DNA from: Oryzias latipes
Lineage: Eukaryota; Chordata; Actinopteri; Beloniformes; Adrianichthyidae
DNA: 64,000 nt
Assembly: GCF_002234675.1 (NCBI RefSeq)
Contig: NC_019863.2
Coordinates: forward strand, 495,109 to 559,108
Direction of reading: 5' to 3'
Part shown: piece by piece, positions 44,215 to 55,641 of the stretch
How positions within the stretch are numbered: the first letter of the stretch is position 1
Layout of the letters: each line of letters starts with the position of its first letter
Translations under genes and position numbers: made by a program
Notes under the pieces: model-generated
The model's input: the letters and a program-made list of their open reading frames with translations, nothing else
Databases searched by the model: none
What the model was told of the DNA's origin: nothing

Positions 44215-45996
44215 AATCCACAGAATGGGATTTGGTGTAGTATCCAGATCAACCAGGTGGTGGCGCTTTGTACACAGACCACTTGATGGCCAACCGTGAA
44301 TATTCGTTTCGAAGAAGAAGTGCTGCTAGCTATCGGTGCTAAAGCTGGAAGATAACTGGACACTGGTAAAGTCGAAGATGATCCAATTCCTGACTGGTTT
44401 TGCTCTAATACAGATTTAAAATCCAGATATTCACTAAAAACAACAACAAATATATTAAATAGGAATGTTGGTGGCGGATGAGTTACTGGTAAACTATGTT
44501 TAACTTAAGGAAAGCTGTAAACGTAGAAAACGGACCAATGTGATGAGAATTGACTCTCTGCGGTGATTTAGCAAGCGATGCCTAAAAATACCTGTTATTT
44601 TACAAAAACATCCCAGATTCAAACTGTTTTTGGTGAAAGTAGGAGGAGCAGACAGGTGTAACGGGTGAAGTGAAACTAGCGAAAAACGGTTTTGCCTAAA
44701 GAAGGAAAATCCAGAAACATTGATTGACAGGGTCATCATCAAAGAAAAAGGCCAGTTCAGTTCTGTAGAAAAGCACCGTCATGATTGTCTGTGGTTATGA
44801 GGACATTTTAAATTCTAAATCTCAAATGCAATATCATAGGACTGTGCAATACTATAATACTTCTCCACCGTGCAATACTCAATAGGAATCATACTCTATC
44901 ACATATTGATATTTACTTATTCCTGTCTTCTCACTGTAAACGGCTGACCCGGGACCAGAGACCCTAATGTTCTTTATCACTGTGATAAAATGACAATAAA
45001 GATTCCTGATTTTTGATGAGAATAAAATAAACTTCATATTTTGTATTTTGCTCTTCTACTGCTCTACAAAGTCACAAATTTAAGTGAAAACGCCTCAAAA
45101 TGAGGCTTTTTGTGGCAATCATTAGGTTAGAATAAACATAATAAATGACGGAAAAAGCAATGACATGATGGTACTGATTCAAGACGCTTTCTGTCCTTTA
45201 TAGGTTGAATACTATAAATCCTTCAATCATTGTCTTCTTGTTTCTCTTTCTTTATTCTAGCGTTTTCCTCCATTTTTTGCCGCTTAACTTCTACAACAAT
45301 CTTTCAGCTATTTCAACCATTCAAATGTTCAGCTCGTTCAGCTTTTTCCAGCCATGACTTCTGCCTTGAATCTTTGAATCCTTGAACTTTTCCAGATATT
45401 CCAGGACTTTTGCCTCCATTGAAATACATGAGAATCCTTGGTGCAGAAGCTCGCTGGTTCGATACCCGGCGCTGGCATTTTTTTCCACAAACAGATCGTT
45501 TTTGTTATTTTGCGGTTTTCACTTTATTCATGGTCAACTTTGATCATTTCTTTATTTATTCATTTTTGCCAATTATTACCCTTAAAGTTTTATTTTCATT
45601 CAGTAATATAGCATCAATCCTGAATTTTCTTCTGGAAAAGCAGCTCCTTCTAGTTTGGATTGAGTTTCTTCAAAAAGCTCCCGATTCTATCTGAGGTTGT
45701 CTTAACGTCTCCACTGAGAGACTCAACCTTAAACCGCTGTTTACTGTTGACTTTTAAAAGTCAGAGCACTTCTAAAGGATTATGGGATGTTTTCTGGTCA
45801 CCACCAACAGACACTGAGCAGCAAACAAACTCCTAATAGTTGAACCTTTTTGTACTGATTGTAAATCGTTGGGGAAAATATTGGAGCTTCAGACCCTAAA
45901 AGTGGTTTGTGGGAATGTGAAGGAGCTTTTTTAGCTAACGATGTGGTTCCAGCAGGCATGTTTAGCCCTCACATCCTCCGTTTTGTGTTCATGCAG
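44215..45996. other. hdhd3 upstream flank with a short retroposon tail
   Basis: 44,880-45,013 matches (inverted) the retroposon at 49,226-49,383: CGGCTGACCCGGGACCAGAG, then GTGATAAAATGACAATAAAG and ATTCCTGA. A possible 5' untranslated exon for hdhd3 ends at a GTAAAG donor near 44,366. About 45,440-45,475 contains CTGGTTCGATACCCGG, a tRNA B-box-like word. No coding gene is seen. Confidence 0.4.
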
Positions 45997-46001
45997 GGAG
46001 C

Positions 46002-46900
46002 ATGCGAGCCCCCCTGCGCTGGGTGCTGTGGGACGTGAAGGACACCCTGCTGAAGGTGCGTTCATCTGTGGGAGGGCAGTACGCTAAGGAAGCTGAAAGA
46101 ATGGGTGTGAAGCTGAGTCCTGTGGAGGTCGGCGCTGCTTTTCAGAAGGTTCATCACAGTTATTCCAGCAGATACCCCAACTATGGAATCTCTGAGGGTC
46201 TGGATGGGCGATCTTGGTGGATGGGAGTGGTGCAGGACACTCTGCACCAGTGCAAGGTCACAGATCCAGAGCTGGTGAACACCATCGCATGCAAACTTTA
46301 TCAAAACTTCTGCAGCGCAGACAACTGGGAGGTAACGGACATTCTTGCCCAAATAGTGGCCTCATTTGAATCTGTTTTGTACAAATGTCTGGATGTTGCT
46401 TTAAAAATAAAGCATTTATTGTGACTAATCTGAAAACTGGGGGTTTTCAGAATTGATCTTAAAAAGTCTTTCTTGGCTTATAGTTTGTATAATTTTCTCC
46501 TCAGGTCTACCCAGACACAAGGACGGCCTTGGAGAGCTGTTCCTCTCTGGGGCTGAAGCTGGCCGTCGTTTCCAACTTCGACAATCGTCTTGAAGCCATC
46601 TTGCAAAGCTGCGGCCTGCTGTCGCATTTTAGCTTTTTAGTGACGTCAGAGGGAGCCGGCGTGGCAAAGCCACACCCAGCCATTTTTCACCATGCGCTGA
46701 GGAAATGTGGAGCATCAGCCGACAGCGTGGCTCATGTTGGAGACCATTACGTCAATGATTACCTGGCCTCTCGGTCAGTGGGCATCCATGGCTTTCTGTT
46801 AGACAGAAACAACATGCAGAAGGCCGCTCCTCTTCCTCCGGAGCACCGGCTGACCTCGTTGGAGGAGCTGCCGTCACGCCTTCAGCAACATACTGACTAG
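46002..46900 (+). CDS. hdhd3: Haloacid dehalogenase-like hydrolase domain-containing protein 3
   Basis: Two coding exons, 46,002-46,331 and 46,505-46,900, join in phase 0 for 726 nt and 241 aa (human HDHD3 is 251). The ATG lies five bases after an acceptor at 45,996, so a 5' untranslated exon is expected upstream. HAD motifs in order: WDVKDTLL (motif I, with Lys between the Asp residues as in HDHD3 orthologues rather than DxDx), AVVSNFD (motif II), KPHPAIF (motif III Lys), and GDHYVNDY (motif IV). The cap region contains FPNYG-like RYPNYGISEGLDGRSWW. The substrate is not known from sequence. AATAAA at 47,052-47,057 is the likely polyadenylation signal. Confidence 0.95.
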
Positions 46901-47051
46901 TGGCAAAGAACTCATGTAGCTTCTCATCCTGCCAGCATCTTCCTTTATGCAACACCCGATCTGGAATATTGTTTATGTATCTGTTTAGTTCCATCAGCAG
47001 AACATTTGCATTCATTTGTACTGTACATAAACAGGAAACAGAGTTTATCCA

Positions 47052-47057
47052 AATAAA
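47052..47057 (+). terminator. hdhd3: hdhd3 polyadenylation signal
   Basis: AATAAA 152 nt past the hdhd3 stop. Confidence 0.65.
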
Positions 47058-47324
47058 ATGGTTTTAATCCACACGGTTAAAGTAATGCATATTATTGGTT
47101 AGACTCAATAGCTGAGTAGACTTCACTTTGCATAATTCAAGTTGCTGAAGTCTGGAATCAGACTCGCATCCTAATTTAAAAGTCTGAAGTAATGTTAGAA
47201 AAAAACTTTCAATGAAAAACCTCTAAAGAAAACAAATTTTTGTTCTTTTTTATAGTCAGTTTTCTAATTCTTGGTAAATTCTAAGTGGTTTTTTTTTTTA
47301 TCAAATGTTTGCATGTTCTCTTAA

Positions 47325-47522
47325 CCCTTGTGCTATCCTATGACCCCCCCCCCCCCCCCCCTTTGCATTGACGTGTTCTCCCTACCATGATAAAGGTGGA
47401 AAGATTTCATGGACACCAGTGAAGATCACAAATCATTGAAGAAAAAGGGTTCAGCGCACTGTCTAGTGGGTCTAGATGACCCAACTCCCAATGTTAAAGT
47501 GCCTAGGATAGCACAAGGGTTA
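47325..47522 (-). mobile_element. Short MITE, TAACCCTTGTGCTATCC ends, copy 2
   Basis: Terminal inverted repeats TAACCCTTGTGCTATCCTA and TAGGATAGCACAAGGGTTA bound about 200 bp that include an 18-C run (47,344-47,361). Internal sequence is shared with the truncated copy at 40.02 kb. No coding capacity. Confidence 0.85.
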
Positions 47523-47529
47523 CACTGGT

Positions 47530-48245
47530 ACTAAGGGGCCAAAAGTGTGCCAAGAAAATATCCCCCACATCATGACACCACCACCAGCAGCCTGAACTGT
47601 TGATACAAGGCAGGATGGATCCATGCTTTCATGCTGTTGACTCCAAATTCTGACCCCACCATCTGAATGTGGCAGCAGAAATGGAGACTCATCAGACCAG
47701 ACAACATTTTTCCATCTCCTATGGTCCAGTTTTGGTGAGTCTGTGTGAATTGTAGCCTCAGTTTCCTGTTCTTAGCTGACAGCAGTGGTACCTGGTGTGG
47801 TCTTCTGCTGCTGTAGTCCATCTGCCTCCAGGTTGGACGTGTTGTTCTTTCAGAGATGCTCTTCTGCAGACCTCGGTTGGAACAGTGGTTCTTTGAGTTG
47901 CTGTTGTCTTTCTATCAGCTGGAACCAATCCGGACATTGTACTCTGCCCTCTGGCATCAATGAGGCATTTCTGCTCACAGGATATTTTCTCTTTTTCTGT
48001 AAACCCTAAAGATGGTTGTGGGTGAAAACCCCAGTAGATCTTCATTTTCTGAAATCCTCAGACCAGCCTGTTTGGCACCAACAATCATGCCACGTTCAAA
48101 GTCACTTCAGTCACCTTTCTTCTCCATTCTGACACTGGTTTGAACTGCAGCAGATCATCTGGACGGTGTCTACATGCCTGAAAGGATTGAGTTGCTGTCA
48201 TGTGATTGGCTGATTAGAAATGTGAGTTCTCTTGCAAGACCAAGA
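47530..48245 (-). mobile_element. Truncated Tc1-like transposon, family B
   Basis: The minus strand encodes parts of a Tc1 transposase: a degenerate N-terminal region (EKEKISCEQKCLIDARGQ, LVPADRKTTATQ), then YSSRRPHQVPLLSAKNRKLR and LQFTQTHQNWTIGDGKM before the catalytic core is cut off near 47,530. Several frames are needed. It differs in sequence from the other Tc1 copies in this window. Confidence 0.8.
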
Positions 48246-48259
48246 GCCGGGGTTCACAT

Positions 48260-48835
48260 CACATCTGAGCCTGGGGTGTCCAGGTCCCCGTGGTGGGGGT
48301 TCTGGTCCTTGAGCGCCGCCCTTCTCTAAATTTCCAACTGTGGGCGAGCCTGGTTGGGCCAAGTTTACAACACTTCCTGCGGACCCTCTCTTCCCCTGGG
48401 GGTGTTCTCCTCCTGGGCGGGGATGGCTGGCTCCTGCCTGGCTCTCTCCTGGACCAATCGTGGGTGGGGGGCTGCCTGGAGCATGGACTGGGTCTCCCTT
48501 GGGGGGCCCCGGCCCATGCCAGGGGTTGGGGTGCGGGGATGCTCAGAACTCCTGGGTGGTGGGGAGCTGCTTTCCTGTTTGGGCTGGAGCTTGCACTCTC
48601 TGTTCCCCTATGCCTCCCTGCTCTCTGGCTTTGGGGGCCCCTGTGGTGGTCCTGCTGGCCCTGGCCTGGGTGGCAGATGTGATTACCCGGGGGCCGGTTG
48701 TTCTATATCTGCTACCATGTGGGTGCTGGGGGGGTCTTGGCTGCTGCTGCTGCGGCGGGGGTCTTGGTGTGGGGATGGCTGGTCATTCTCCCTCCTTCTT
48801 TTCACATTCCATCATCGACTTTAGAAGAACATAAA
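48260..48835. repeat. GC-rich, G/T-skewed sequence block
   Basis: The plus strand is rich in TGGG, CTGG and GGGG words and poor in A. All three plus frames are open for 130-164 codons and give Gly/Leu/Trp-rich peptides. This looks like a composition effect, possibly part of an unidentified fish repeat, not a gene. Confidence 0.5.
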
Positions 48836-49225
48836 GATTCACTTGAGCACAGGTGTTAGCTCACCTTTCCACATGTGGTTTGCGTGACTGAATGAAATGT
48901 TTCACATATGTTGGTCTGAATGCATAGTTATGCGTGTGGGAACAATATTTGCATTGTGTACATGTTGACATGTGAACATTTTTAGAGCCAACAAGTATGT
49001 TTGTGACATTTGAGTGTGTGTGTGGACAGGCCCTGCCCTTACAGACTTGTAGTACATCTGAACTTCACTGTAATGAGTATAACCATCCAGAAACTTGTTG
49101 CTTCATGCTGCTTCATGGTTTTGCCGCCCCCCCCCCCATACAGTACAGTACAAAAGTTTGGACACACTTTCTTATTCAAAGAGTTTTCTTTATTTCATGA
49201 CTGAAAATTGTAGATTCACACTGAA

Positions 49226-49383
49226 TCAGGAATCAGGAATCAGGAATCAGGAAACTTTATTGTCATTTTATCATGATAAAACGAAATTAGGCTCTCTGGT
49301 CCCGGGCCAGCCGTTTACATTCAGACATAAATAATATATATCAATAATAATGTCAGTAAAATATCAGTCTGTTAAAATATCAG
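49226..49383 (-). mobile_element. 158-bp retroposon inserted in the Tc1 inverted repeat
   Basis: Flanked by ACTGAA at 49,220-49,225 and 49,384-49,389, a target duplication interrupting the Tc1 terminal repeat (the other arm is uninterrupted). On the minus strand it ends in tandem GATTCCT repeats after TGATAAAATGACAATAAAG. It matches 44,880-45,013. I cannot name the LINE or SINE it comes from. Confidence 0.8.
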
Positions 49384-49915
49384 ACTGAAGGCATCAAAAC
49401 TATGAAATAACACATGTGGAATTCTATACATAACAAAAAAGTGTGAAACAACAGAAAATATGTCATATTGTAGGTTCTTCATAGTAGCCACCTTTTGCTT
49501 TGATTACTGCTTTGCTCACTCTTGGCATTCTCTTGATGAGCTTCTAGAGGAAGTCACCTGAAATGTTTTCCAACAGTCTTGAAGGAGTTCACAGAATGCT
49601 TAGCACTTGTTGGTCCTTTTGCCTTCACTCTGCGGTCCAGCTCACCCCAAACCATCTTCATGGGTTCAGGTCCGGTGACTGTGGAGGCCAGGGGCCTCAT
49701 TTATAAGGCGTACGGATGAAACATAGGACGTGCGTACGCACAGAAATATTCGGATTTATAAAACCGTGCGCACGCACATCCTACGCATCTTTCCCTTAAT
49801 AAATCACAACCAATTCTAAATGCAGCGCAGCTTTTGCGGCCTCATGACACGCCCATAGTTGCCCATAAATAGTCTGTGAAACGCCCACAAATGAATATTC
49901 ATTGATTGCGAAATC

Positions 49916-50305
49916 ATGGCAAACACAGAGAGGAAATCAAAAAACCGTGACTTCACTCAATGTGAAGTAGAAGTTATCCTTGGCGAGGTGGAAAAGAGGA
50001 GAAAGGTGTTGTTTGGAGGGCCCAGTGTGGGCATTACTAATGCCAAAAAGGCACGTGAGTGGCAAACGGTGGCAGACGCCGAAAATGCTGTAGCCTCACA
50101 ACCTCGGACCGTGGCCGAAATAAAGAAGAAATGGTCGGACATCAAAGTCGAGGCGAAAAAACTTCTAGTGCTGCATCAGGAGGGGGGGGGGGGCACCGGA
50201 GAGACAGATGCAATGGGTGACACGCGTAGTTCCTCCGAGTGCTCCTCTGTAACGCCGGGCCCAAAAGCCCGCAGAGGTCCATCAGGACGGCTGGAGGAAG
50301 TCTGA
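49916..50305 (+). CDS. Harbinger Myb/SANT-like DNA-binding protein, likely truncated
   Basis: A 129-residue frame, MANTERKSKNRDFTQCEVEV onwards, has the trihelical Myb/SANT-like pattern (EVEVILGEVEKRRKVLFG, AREWQTVADAENAV, VAEIKKKWSDIKVEAKK) of the second protein of PIF/Harbinger transposons, which brings the transposase to DNA. A Ser-rich region follows (SSSECSSVTPG), and the frame then overlaps the transposase stub on the other strand, so the C-terminus is probably fused across a deletion. The 9-G run at about 50,181 is a likely slippage site. Confidence 0.75.
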   Translation: MANTERKSKNRDFTQCEVEVILGEVEKRRKVLFGGPSVGITNAKKAREWQTVADAENAVASQPRTVAEIKKKWSDIKVEAKKLLVLHQEGGGGTGETDAMGDTRSSSECSSVTPGPKARRGPSGRLEEV

Positions 50306-50420
50306 ACCGGCTCATAAGCCACTCGTCCTCGTTTGCCAGCAAGTCTTCTTGCTGTCTAAAGATGCGTTCACTCTGAATTCTTCCATTTGCCACATCTTCT
50401 AAGAGCGCCAGATCAGCCAT
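50142..50420 (-). pseudogene. N-terminal stub of Harbinger transposase (HARBI1-like)
   Basis: MADLALLEDVANGRIQSERI, then DEWLMSRFRLPPAVLMDLC and LGPALQRSTRRNYA, is typical of the first 70 residues of fish Harbinger transposases. The DDE domain is missing, and the frame then runs antisense through the Myb-like ORF. Non-functional. Confidence 0.8.
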
Positions 50421-52105
50421 TGTGCGTCATTACGCATTGTGATGGGGCATTTTATTTCCATCCATTTAATTACATCTGACAACCTACAGATGTCGGTAAT
50501 AATCGACGTGGAAATGGGAAATTGTTCAGCGCAAATGTAATTTCTTGTTGCTTTCTGAATGGTTGAGACATACGCCATACATTGTTTTATCAAAAATAAA
50601 ACAAACTAAAGGCATATGCATGAATACCATAATTCTGTACCTTATGAAGAAATGTTTTGCTCTGAAAACAACTTTCCCCAGTGGACAATTAATACGTCTG
50701 TCCGTCCGTCCGCACGCCCGCACCACAGAGAGTGGCGTACGCCTTCTTTTGTGCGTACGCAGCGTTTATAAATGAGGCCCCAGGACATCTGGTGCAGCCC
50801 CCCCCATCACTCTCCTTCTTGGTCAAATGGCCCTTACACAGTCTGGAGGTGTGTTTGGGGTCATTGTCCTGTTGAAAAATGAATGATGGTCCAACTAAAC
50901 ACAAACCGGATGGAATAGCATGCTGCTGCAAGATGCTGTGTTAGTCATGCTGGTTCAGTATGCCTTCAATTTGGAATAAATCCCCAACAGTGTCACCAGC
51001 AAAGCATCCCCACACCATCACACCTCCTCCTCCATGCTTCACGGTGGGAACCAGGCATGTAGAGTCCATCCGTTCACCTTTTCTGTGTCGCACAAAGACA
51101 CAGTGGTTTGAACCAAAAATCTCCAATTTGGACTCATCAGACCAAAGCCCAGATTTCTGATGTCCATTCCTTGTGTTCTTTAGCCCAAACAAGTCTCTTC
51201 TGCTTGTTGCCTTTCTTTAGCAGTGGTTTCCTAGCAGATATTCTACCATAAAGGCCTGATAGACACAGTCTCCTTTGAACAGTTGTTGTAGAGATGTGTC
51301 TGCTGCTAGAACTCTGTGTGCCATTGACCTGCTCTCTAATCTGAGCTGCTGTTAAGCTGCCATTTCTGAGGCTGCTGACTCGGATGAACTTATCCTCTGC
51401 AGCAGAGGTGACTCTTGGTCTTCCTTTCCTGGGGTGGTCCGCATGTGAGCCAGTTTCTTGGTAGCACTTGATGGTTTTTGAGACTGCACTTGGGGACACT
51501 TTCAAAGTTTTCCCAATTTTTTGGACTGACTGACCTTCATTTCTTTAAGTAATGATGACCACTTTTCTGAACTTATCTGCTTTTTTCTTGCCATAATGCA
51601 AATTCTAACAGTCTATTCAGTAGGACTATCAGCTGTGGTTCCACCTGACTTCTGCACAACACAACTGATGGTCCCAACCCCATTTATAAGGCCAGGAATC
51701 ACACTTATTAAACCTGACAGGGCTCACCTGTGAAGTGGAAAACATTTCAGGTGACTACCTCTAGAAGCTCATCAGGAGAATGCCAAGAGTGAGCAAAGCA
51801 GTAATAAAATCAAAAAGTGGCTACTGTGAAGAACCTACAATATGACATATTTTCAGTTGTTTTATACTTTTTTGTTATAATGTATATAATTCCACATGTG
51901 TTAATTCATAGTTTTGATGCCTTCAGTGTGAATCTACAATTTTCATAGTTGTGAAAATAAAGAAAACTCTTTTAATGAGAAGGTGTGTCCAAACTTTTGG
52001 TCTGTACTGTATATGCCATGAAAGAGTCCTACTTACCTTAAAAAGCCTCTTTTTTCTCATGCAACCCCACTCCCACCCCCATCACAAACATAAGATCATA
52101 AATAT

Positions 52106-53080
52106 TAGTGATGGATAGATGAGGCCTCGTGAAGCGTTTCGGCACATTGTCCAAACTGTGTTGATACTGTTAGATATGTCACTCAATACTGACTCCTGCT
52201 GGACCAAAATCATCATTGCAGGCAACCAGGTTAAGAAACTCCGCTGATATACTTACTAAATTTAATCTAAACAATATTTGTCATTGTAATTCCTCTTTGC
52301 CATGTATCATGCCCCAGCATCGAGGAAGTGCTTTTAATTTTGACAGTTCTGCAGAACAAATGTCACATTTAACCTCCAAAACATGAAATGATTCATTTCA
52401 AAAAGTCTGTTTGAAACGGAGGAGACTTCAGACCGCAGTCTGTTCACCTGTCCGGCGTGAACGGGCTGCCGGACTCAGAAGAATCATGTCTCCTGGGAGA
52501 TCTGCATCTCCAGACAGAGGATGGGCGGAGGCAGCTTTTGAATGAACAGTCCTGAAAAATCGTGTAAACAGTCATGAATGTGGGTTTCCAGTTGAGTATG
52601 AATGAGGAGTGAATGAATAATGGCCGCAATGTAAGCGCTTTGAGCGTCTGGAAAAGCGCAGATAAATCTAATCCATTATTATTATTATTAAAAAAAGAAA
52701 AACTATAAGCAAACAAACACCAAATAATAATCATAACAATGACAAAAGCCCATTTAGAAGATCATCTCACTCTATGTCAGAGATTGGTTTGTTTACAACG
52801 GGACCAAGTTCTTCTTCTATGGTGTCATTAATGATGACGTCACACAAACTGACGCAAAAACAGCCCAAAGCAAAATTTCTCCGCAAAACCAAAATCACCC
52901 AACTGGGTGGAAAACCACATAATCTGGCAACACTGCTGGTAGACACACTTCCTTGTTGGGCTCCTCTGTGACACACCGACACAGTGGCTGCATCGGTCAC
53001 GTGACTTCTGCAGTGATACGCGCACCGACATGGGGTTCACTTTATCAGCTCGACACGTGGGCGTTGTAGACCCATCACTA
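52106..53080. mobile_element. Non-autonomous hAT-like element, 8-bp target duplication
   Basis: The ends TAGTGATGG and CCATCACTA are inverted, and ATAAATAT is duplicated exactly at 52,098-52,105 and 53,081-53,088. An 8-bp duplication and short inverted ends are the hAT signature. No transposase frame is present in the 975 bp. Confidence 0.88.
52440..52690 (+). mobile_element. Retroposon 3' end with (ATT)n tail inside the hAT-like element
   Basis: GCGCTTTGAGCGTCTGGAAA, AAGCGCAGATAAATCTAATC and an ATT repeat (about 52,675-52,690) form the 3'-tail pattern of common fish LINE/SINE families. The left boundary is uncertain. Confidence 0.45.
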
Positions 53081-53088
53081 ATAAATAT

Positions 53089-55635
53089 AAAAGATGAATA
53101 GTTATTTTTGTCCTCAACGTAAAACCATTTAGTTCTGAAAACTGCAGACTCGATAAAAGAATTGTGTATCCATTTTATTTGATTTTTTTTTACCTAAACC
53201 TTAGATAAAACAACTGAACCAGAACTTTTACATCCAAGCCCAGATTTGAAGGTGGAAAAAAAAGACAACTGAAGACAAATGAAGTGAAAACCTGCAGTGA
53301 TGCGTTTATCAAAGAGAGCAGCAGTCGTGTCCTGAATGCTGGAGGCCGTCTGTGGCTGCGCGCTGGCAGAATGACTTCACATGGGAAATCCCATTTCTAA
53401 CTGGAAGGTGTGGTGAACTGACCCTTTAACCAAAGCCTCTCAGCTTTAATCTGACCTAATCATTTGTTTCAGTACGGAGCAGTAAGAACAGGGAAGGATT
53501 GCTTAACCCCGATACCACTAAGTACTTTTATTTACTACAATCTGCTCCAAATAATCAAGATCTCTTTGGTAAAACAATCAGAATAGAAACTGGCTCCTCG
53601 ATTTGACAGACTGTCAGGTCTTATTTTAAACGTCACAGCATTGTCCATCAAAGCCTGTAGTGCCCCATCACAGATGCATCTTCTAGAGCTGCTTAATTCA
53701 AAGCTGGTTGAGCAGCTTAGCCAGCCGGCTCTAAAGGGCTCCGCAGAAATCCAATCGCGCACATAACGGGATGTTGAAATGAAGCTCCTCTAGCAGACAG
53801 AGAGGAGCGGAGGGTCCGAAAGGCGGTCAGGAAAGCAGAACCCACTGGGTGATGTATTTATACAAAATACATGTTTCAGGGCTTATAAAGATAGATCATT
53901 TTGAATGGAAAAAACTCAAACATTTGGCTATGGAAGCACTCTGTGCCAAAGTTGAAGGGCTTCACATTGAGATCTCTGCCTCTTGAAAATATACGGCAAG
54001 AGACAAGAAGAAGAGAAGCATTTGAAGAGAAGGATTAAAATGAAGCCATTCTACAAACAGAGAGTCTAATTCAAGGAGAAGGAGCAGTTACTGAGCACAC
54101 AAGAGCAGAGACTGACAACTTTTCATCTCTCATTGTAAAGCAAAGACTGAGAACTGATGCTGTCCAGATACTCAGGTCTGACCACATGCAGGCATATTTT
54201 TTAACACATCAACACACAGGATTTGCACAAAAGAACATCAGATCATGTAAACAGAGACAAGTGCAATAAACCTTACAGAAATATTTTTGGCAGAGAAAAC
54301 GTTTTTTCTTCCCAACACCACAAAGAGTATATTCCAAATGTCTGTCAGTTTTTAATTACACAAAGTTCCTTCACCATTTTTTTAAGAAATCAGAGGCTTT
54401 GCCGTTTTAAGAACATTTTAAATACAAAGCAGAGGAACCTTCTGCTCCGTGTTGCTTTAAAAATGGAGTGGCGTGCGTGCTCAGGTGGACGTGACCCTTC
54501 ACCTCAGTGCTCGTTCAGGCTTTTACAAACAAGTGCGTTTGGCGTCAAGCACACATGAATGCTTTCCTCCAAGTGATAACATATGCAGTTAGTGATGATT
54601 CTTAAAATAGACATTCAAAAGGAACACCAAGCTTTTTTTACCTTCATCAAGTAAATTTGTTTTGTTTAAAATGTGCTTCAATAAAAAGGAAAAAAAAGTG
54701 ACCACCTAGAATGTGCAAATCCAAAGCCTCCAATGCACAAGTTATTTTTCTTTTAAATACAGCTCAGGAATTTTAAAAAACAAAACTGACGTATGCTTCG
54801 TTTCCATAAGAACACTGGAATCAACATTTTCTTCCCCGTTCTCTGAAGTCAAGTAAATCCCCCACTTACGATTTGAACTACAATCAAGTGAAAATCTCTC
54901 CTTTAAAAACAGACGCTGAAAGGTTTTTAAAGCCTCTGCTTCCCCACCAAATCATTTCTAAATAAAAACCAACCAAAAGAAAGGTCATTGGTGTTCAGTG
55001 TTTGAAGGAAACATGTGCAAAGATGATGTTAAAATGATAAAGTTAGAAAACCGTGGCCATCTGATATTCACAAATGAGTTGTTGTCCCATAGCAAAAACA
55101 CCTCGGCTTTTCAGCTGCTGTGCAGGACGATGAAGGACCTCACAGATCCTCTCGTGTCCGGGAGGCCAGCTGCTAAACGGAAGATTTGGCAGCATCTTCA
55201 TTTTCTGACGTTGGAACAAACTGTTGCAGTTCCGGGTGTTTGTCCACAAAACAAAGTTCACGTTCCCCAAAATGGTTGAAGTCCAAAAGTCCCAGCCAGT
55301 GGTAATGAGAACATCTAACCTTCCACATCCAGAAGTTCAGCCTCAGTCATACTGACCGAGGTCTCTGGCCAGTCGGACCACTGTGGATGCAATCCCAAAG
55401 GTTTGTGGGCCACACAGATCAGAAAGATGCAACGATGCACATGGGATGCGTCCAGACAACATGTCTCGTCAAACCACTGAAAGACAGCAGCAAAGTCCAC
55501 AGTTTGGTTACAGTCTGACGTTTGGACGTTCTCGTCATGAGGTGGTAGAGATTTCTCTGAACAGTCCTCTTTCCATCACCAGAAAAACTAAAGAAAACTA
55601 ATGCTGTGTAGATTCATGAGGTTCAAAGCCATTTT
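53089..55635. other. No gene recognised; possibly tgfa 3' untranslated/flank
   Basis: No repeat family or exon is identified. It lies downstream of the tgfa tail exon on the minus strand. AATAAA in minus orientation occurs near 53,526, so part could be a long 3' UTR, as in mammalian TGFA. This is inference only. Confidence 0.3.
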
Positions 55636-55641
55636 ATACAT

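Larger units (their letters stand above)
49692..50780. mobile_element. PIF/Harbinger deletion derivative inside the Tc1 copy
   Basis: GGGCCTCATTTATAA at the left end is mirrored by TTATAAATGAGGCCC at the right, with CAG duplicated at 49,689-49,691 and 50,781-50,783. The 1,089 bp contain a Myb/SANT-like ORF (plus) and the N-terminal stub of the transposase (minus), so the middle of a longer two-gene element has been lost. It splits the Tc1 transposase. Confidence 0.9.
49141..52009 (-). mobile_element. Tc1-like transposon, family C, with two nested insertions
   Basis: The ends CAGTACAGTACAAAAGTTTG and CAAACTTTTGGTCTGTACTG are inverted repeats of over 200 bp, flanked by TA at 49,139-49,140 and 52,010-52,011. 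The minus strand encodes a broken transposase: VSPSAVSKTIKCYQETGSH (HTH, 51,137-51,505), SDESKLEIFG and KHGGGGVMVWGCF (50,941-51,192), then FQQDNDPKHTS (50,800s). Frameshifts separate these. Removing the Harbinger-like (49,692-50,780) and retroposon (49,226-49,383) inserts and one copy of each target duplication leaves about 1.6 kb, the normal size. Confidence 0.93.

Noticed and set aside
48290-48834. Three overlapping Gly/Leu/Trp-rich plus frames of 130-164 residues
   Set aside because: All three frames are open because the block is A-poor; no conserved motif or splice structure.
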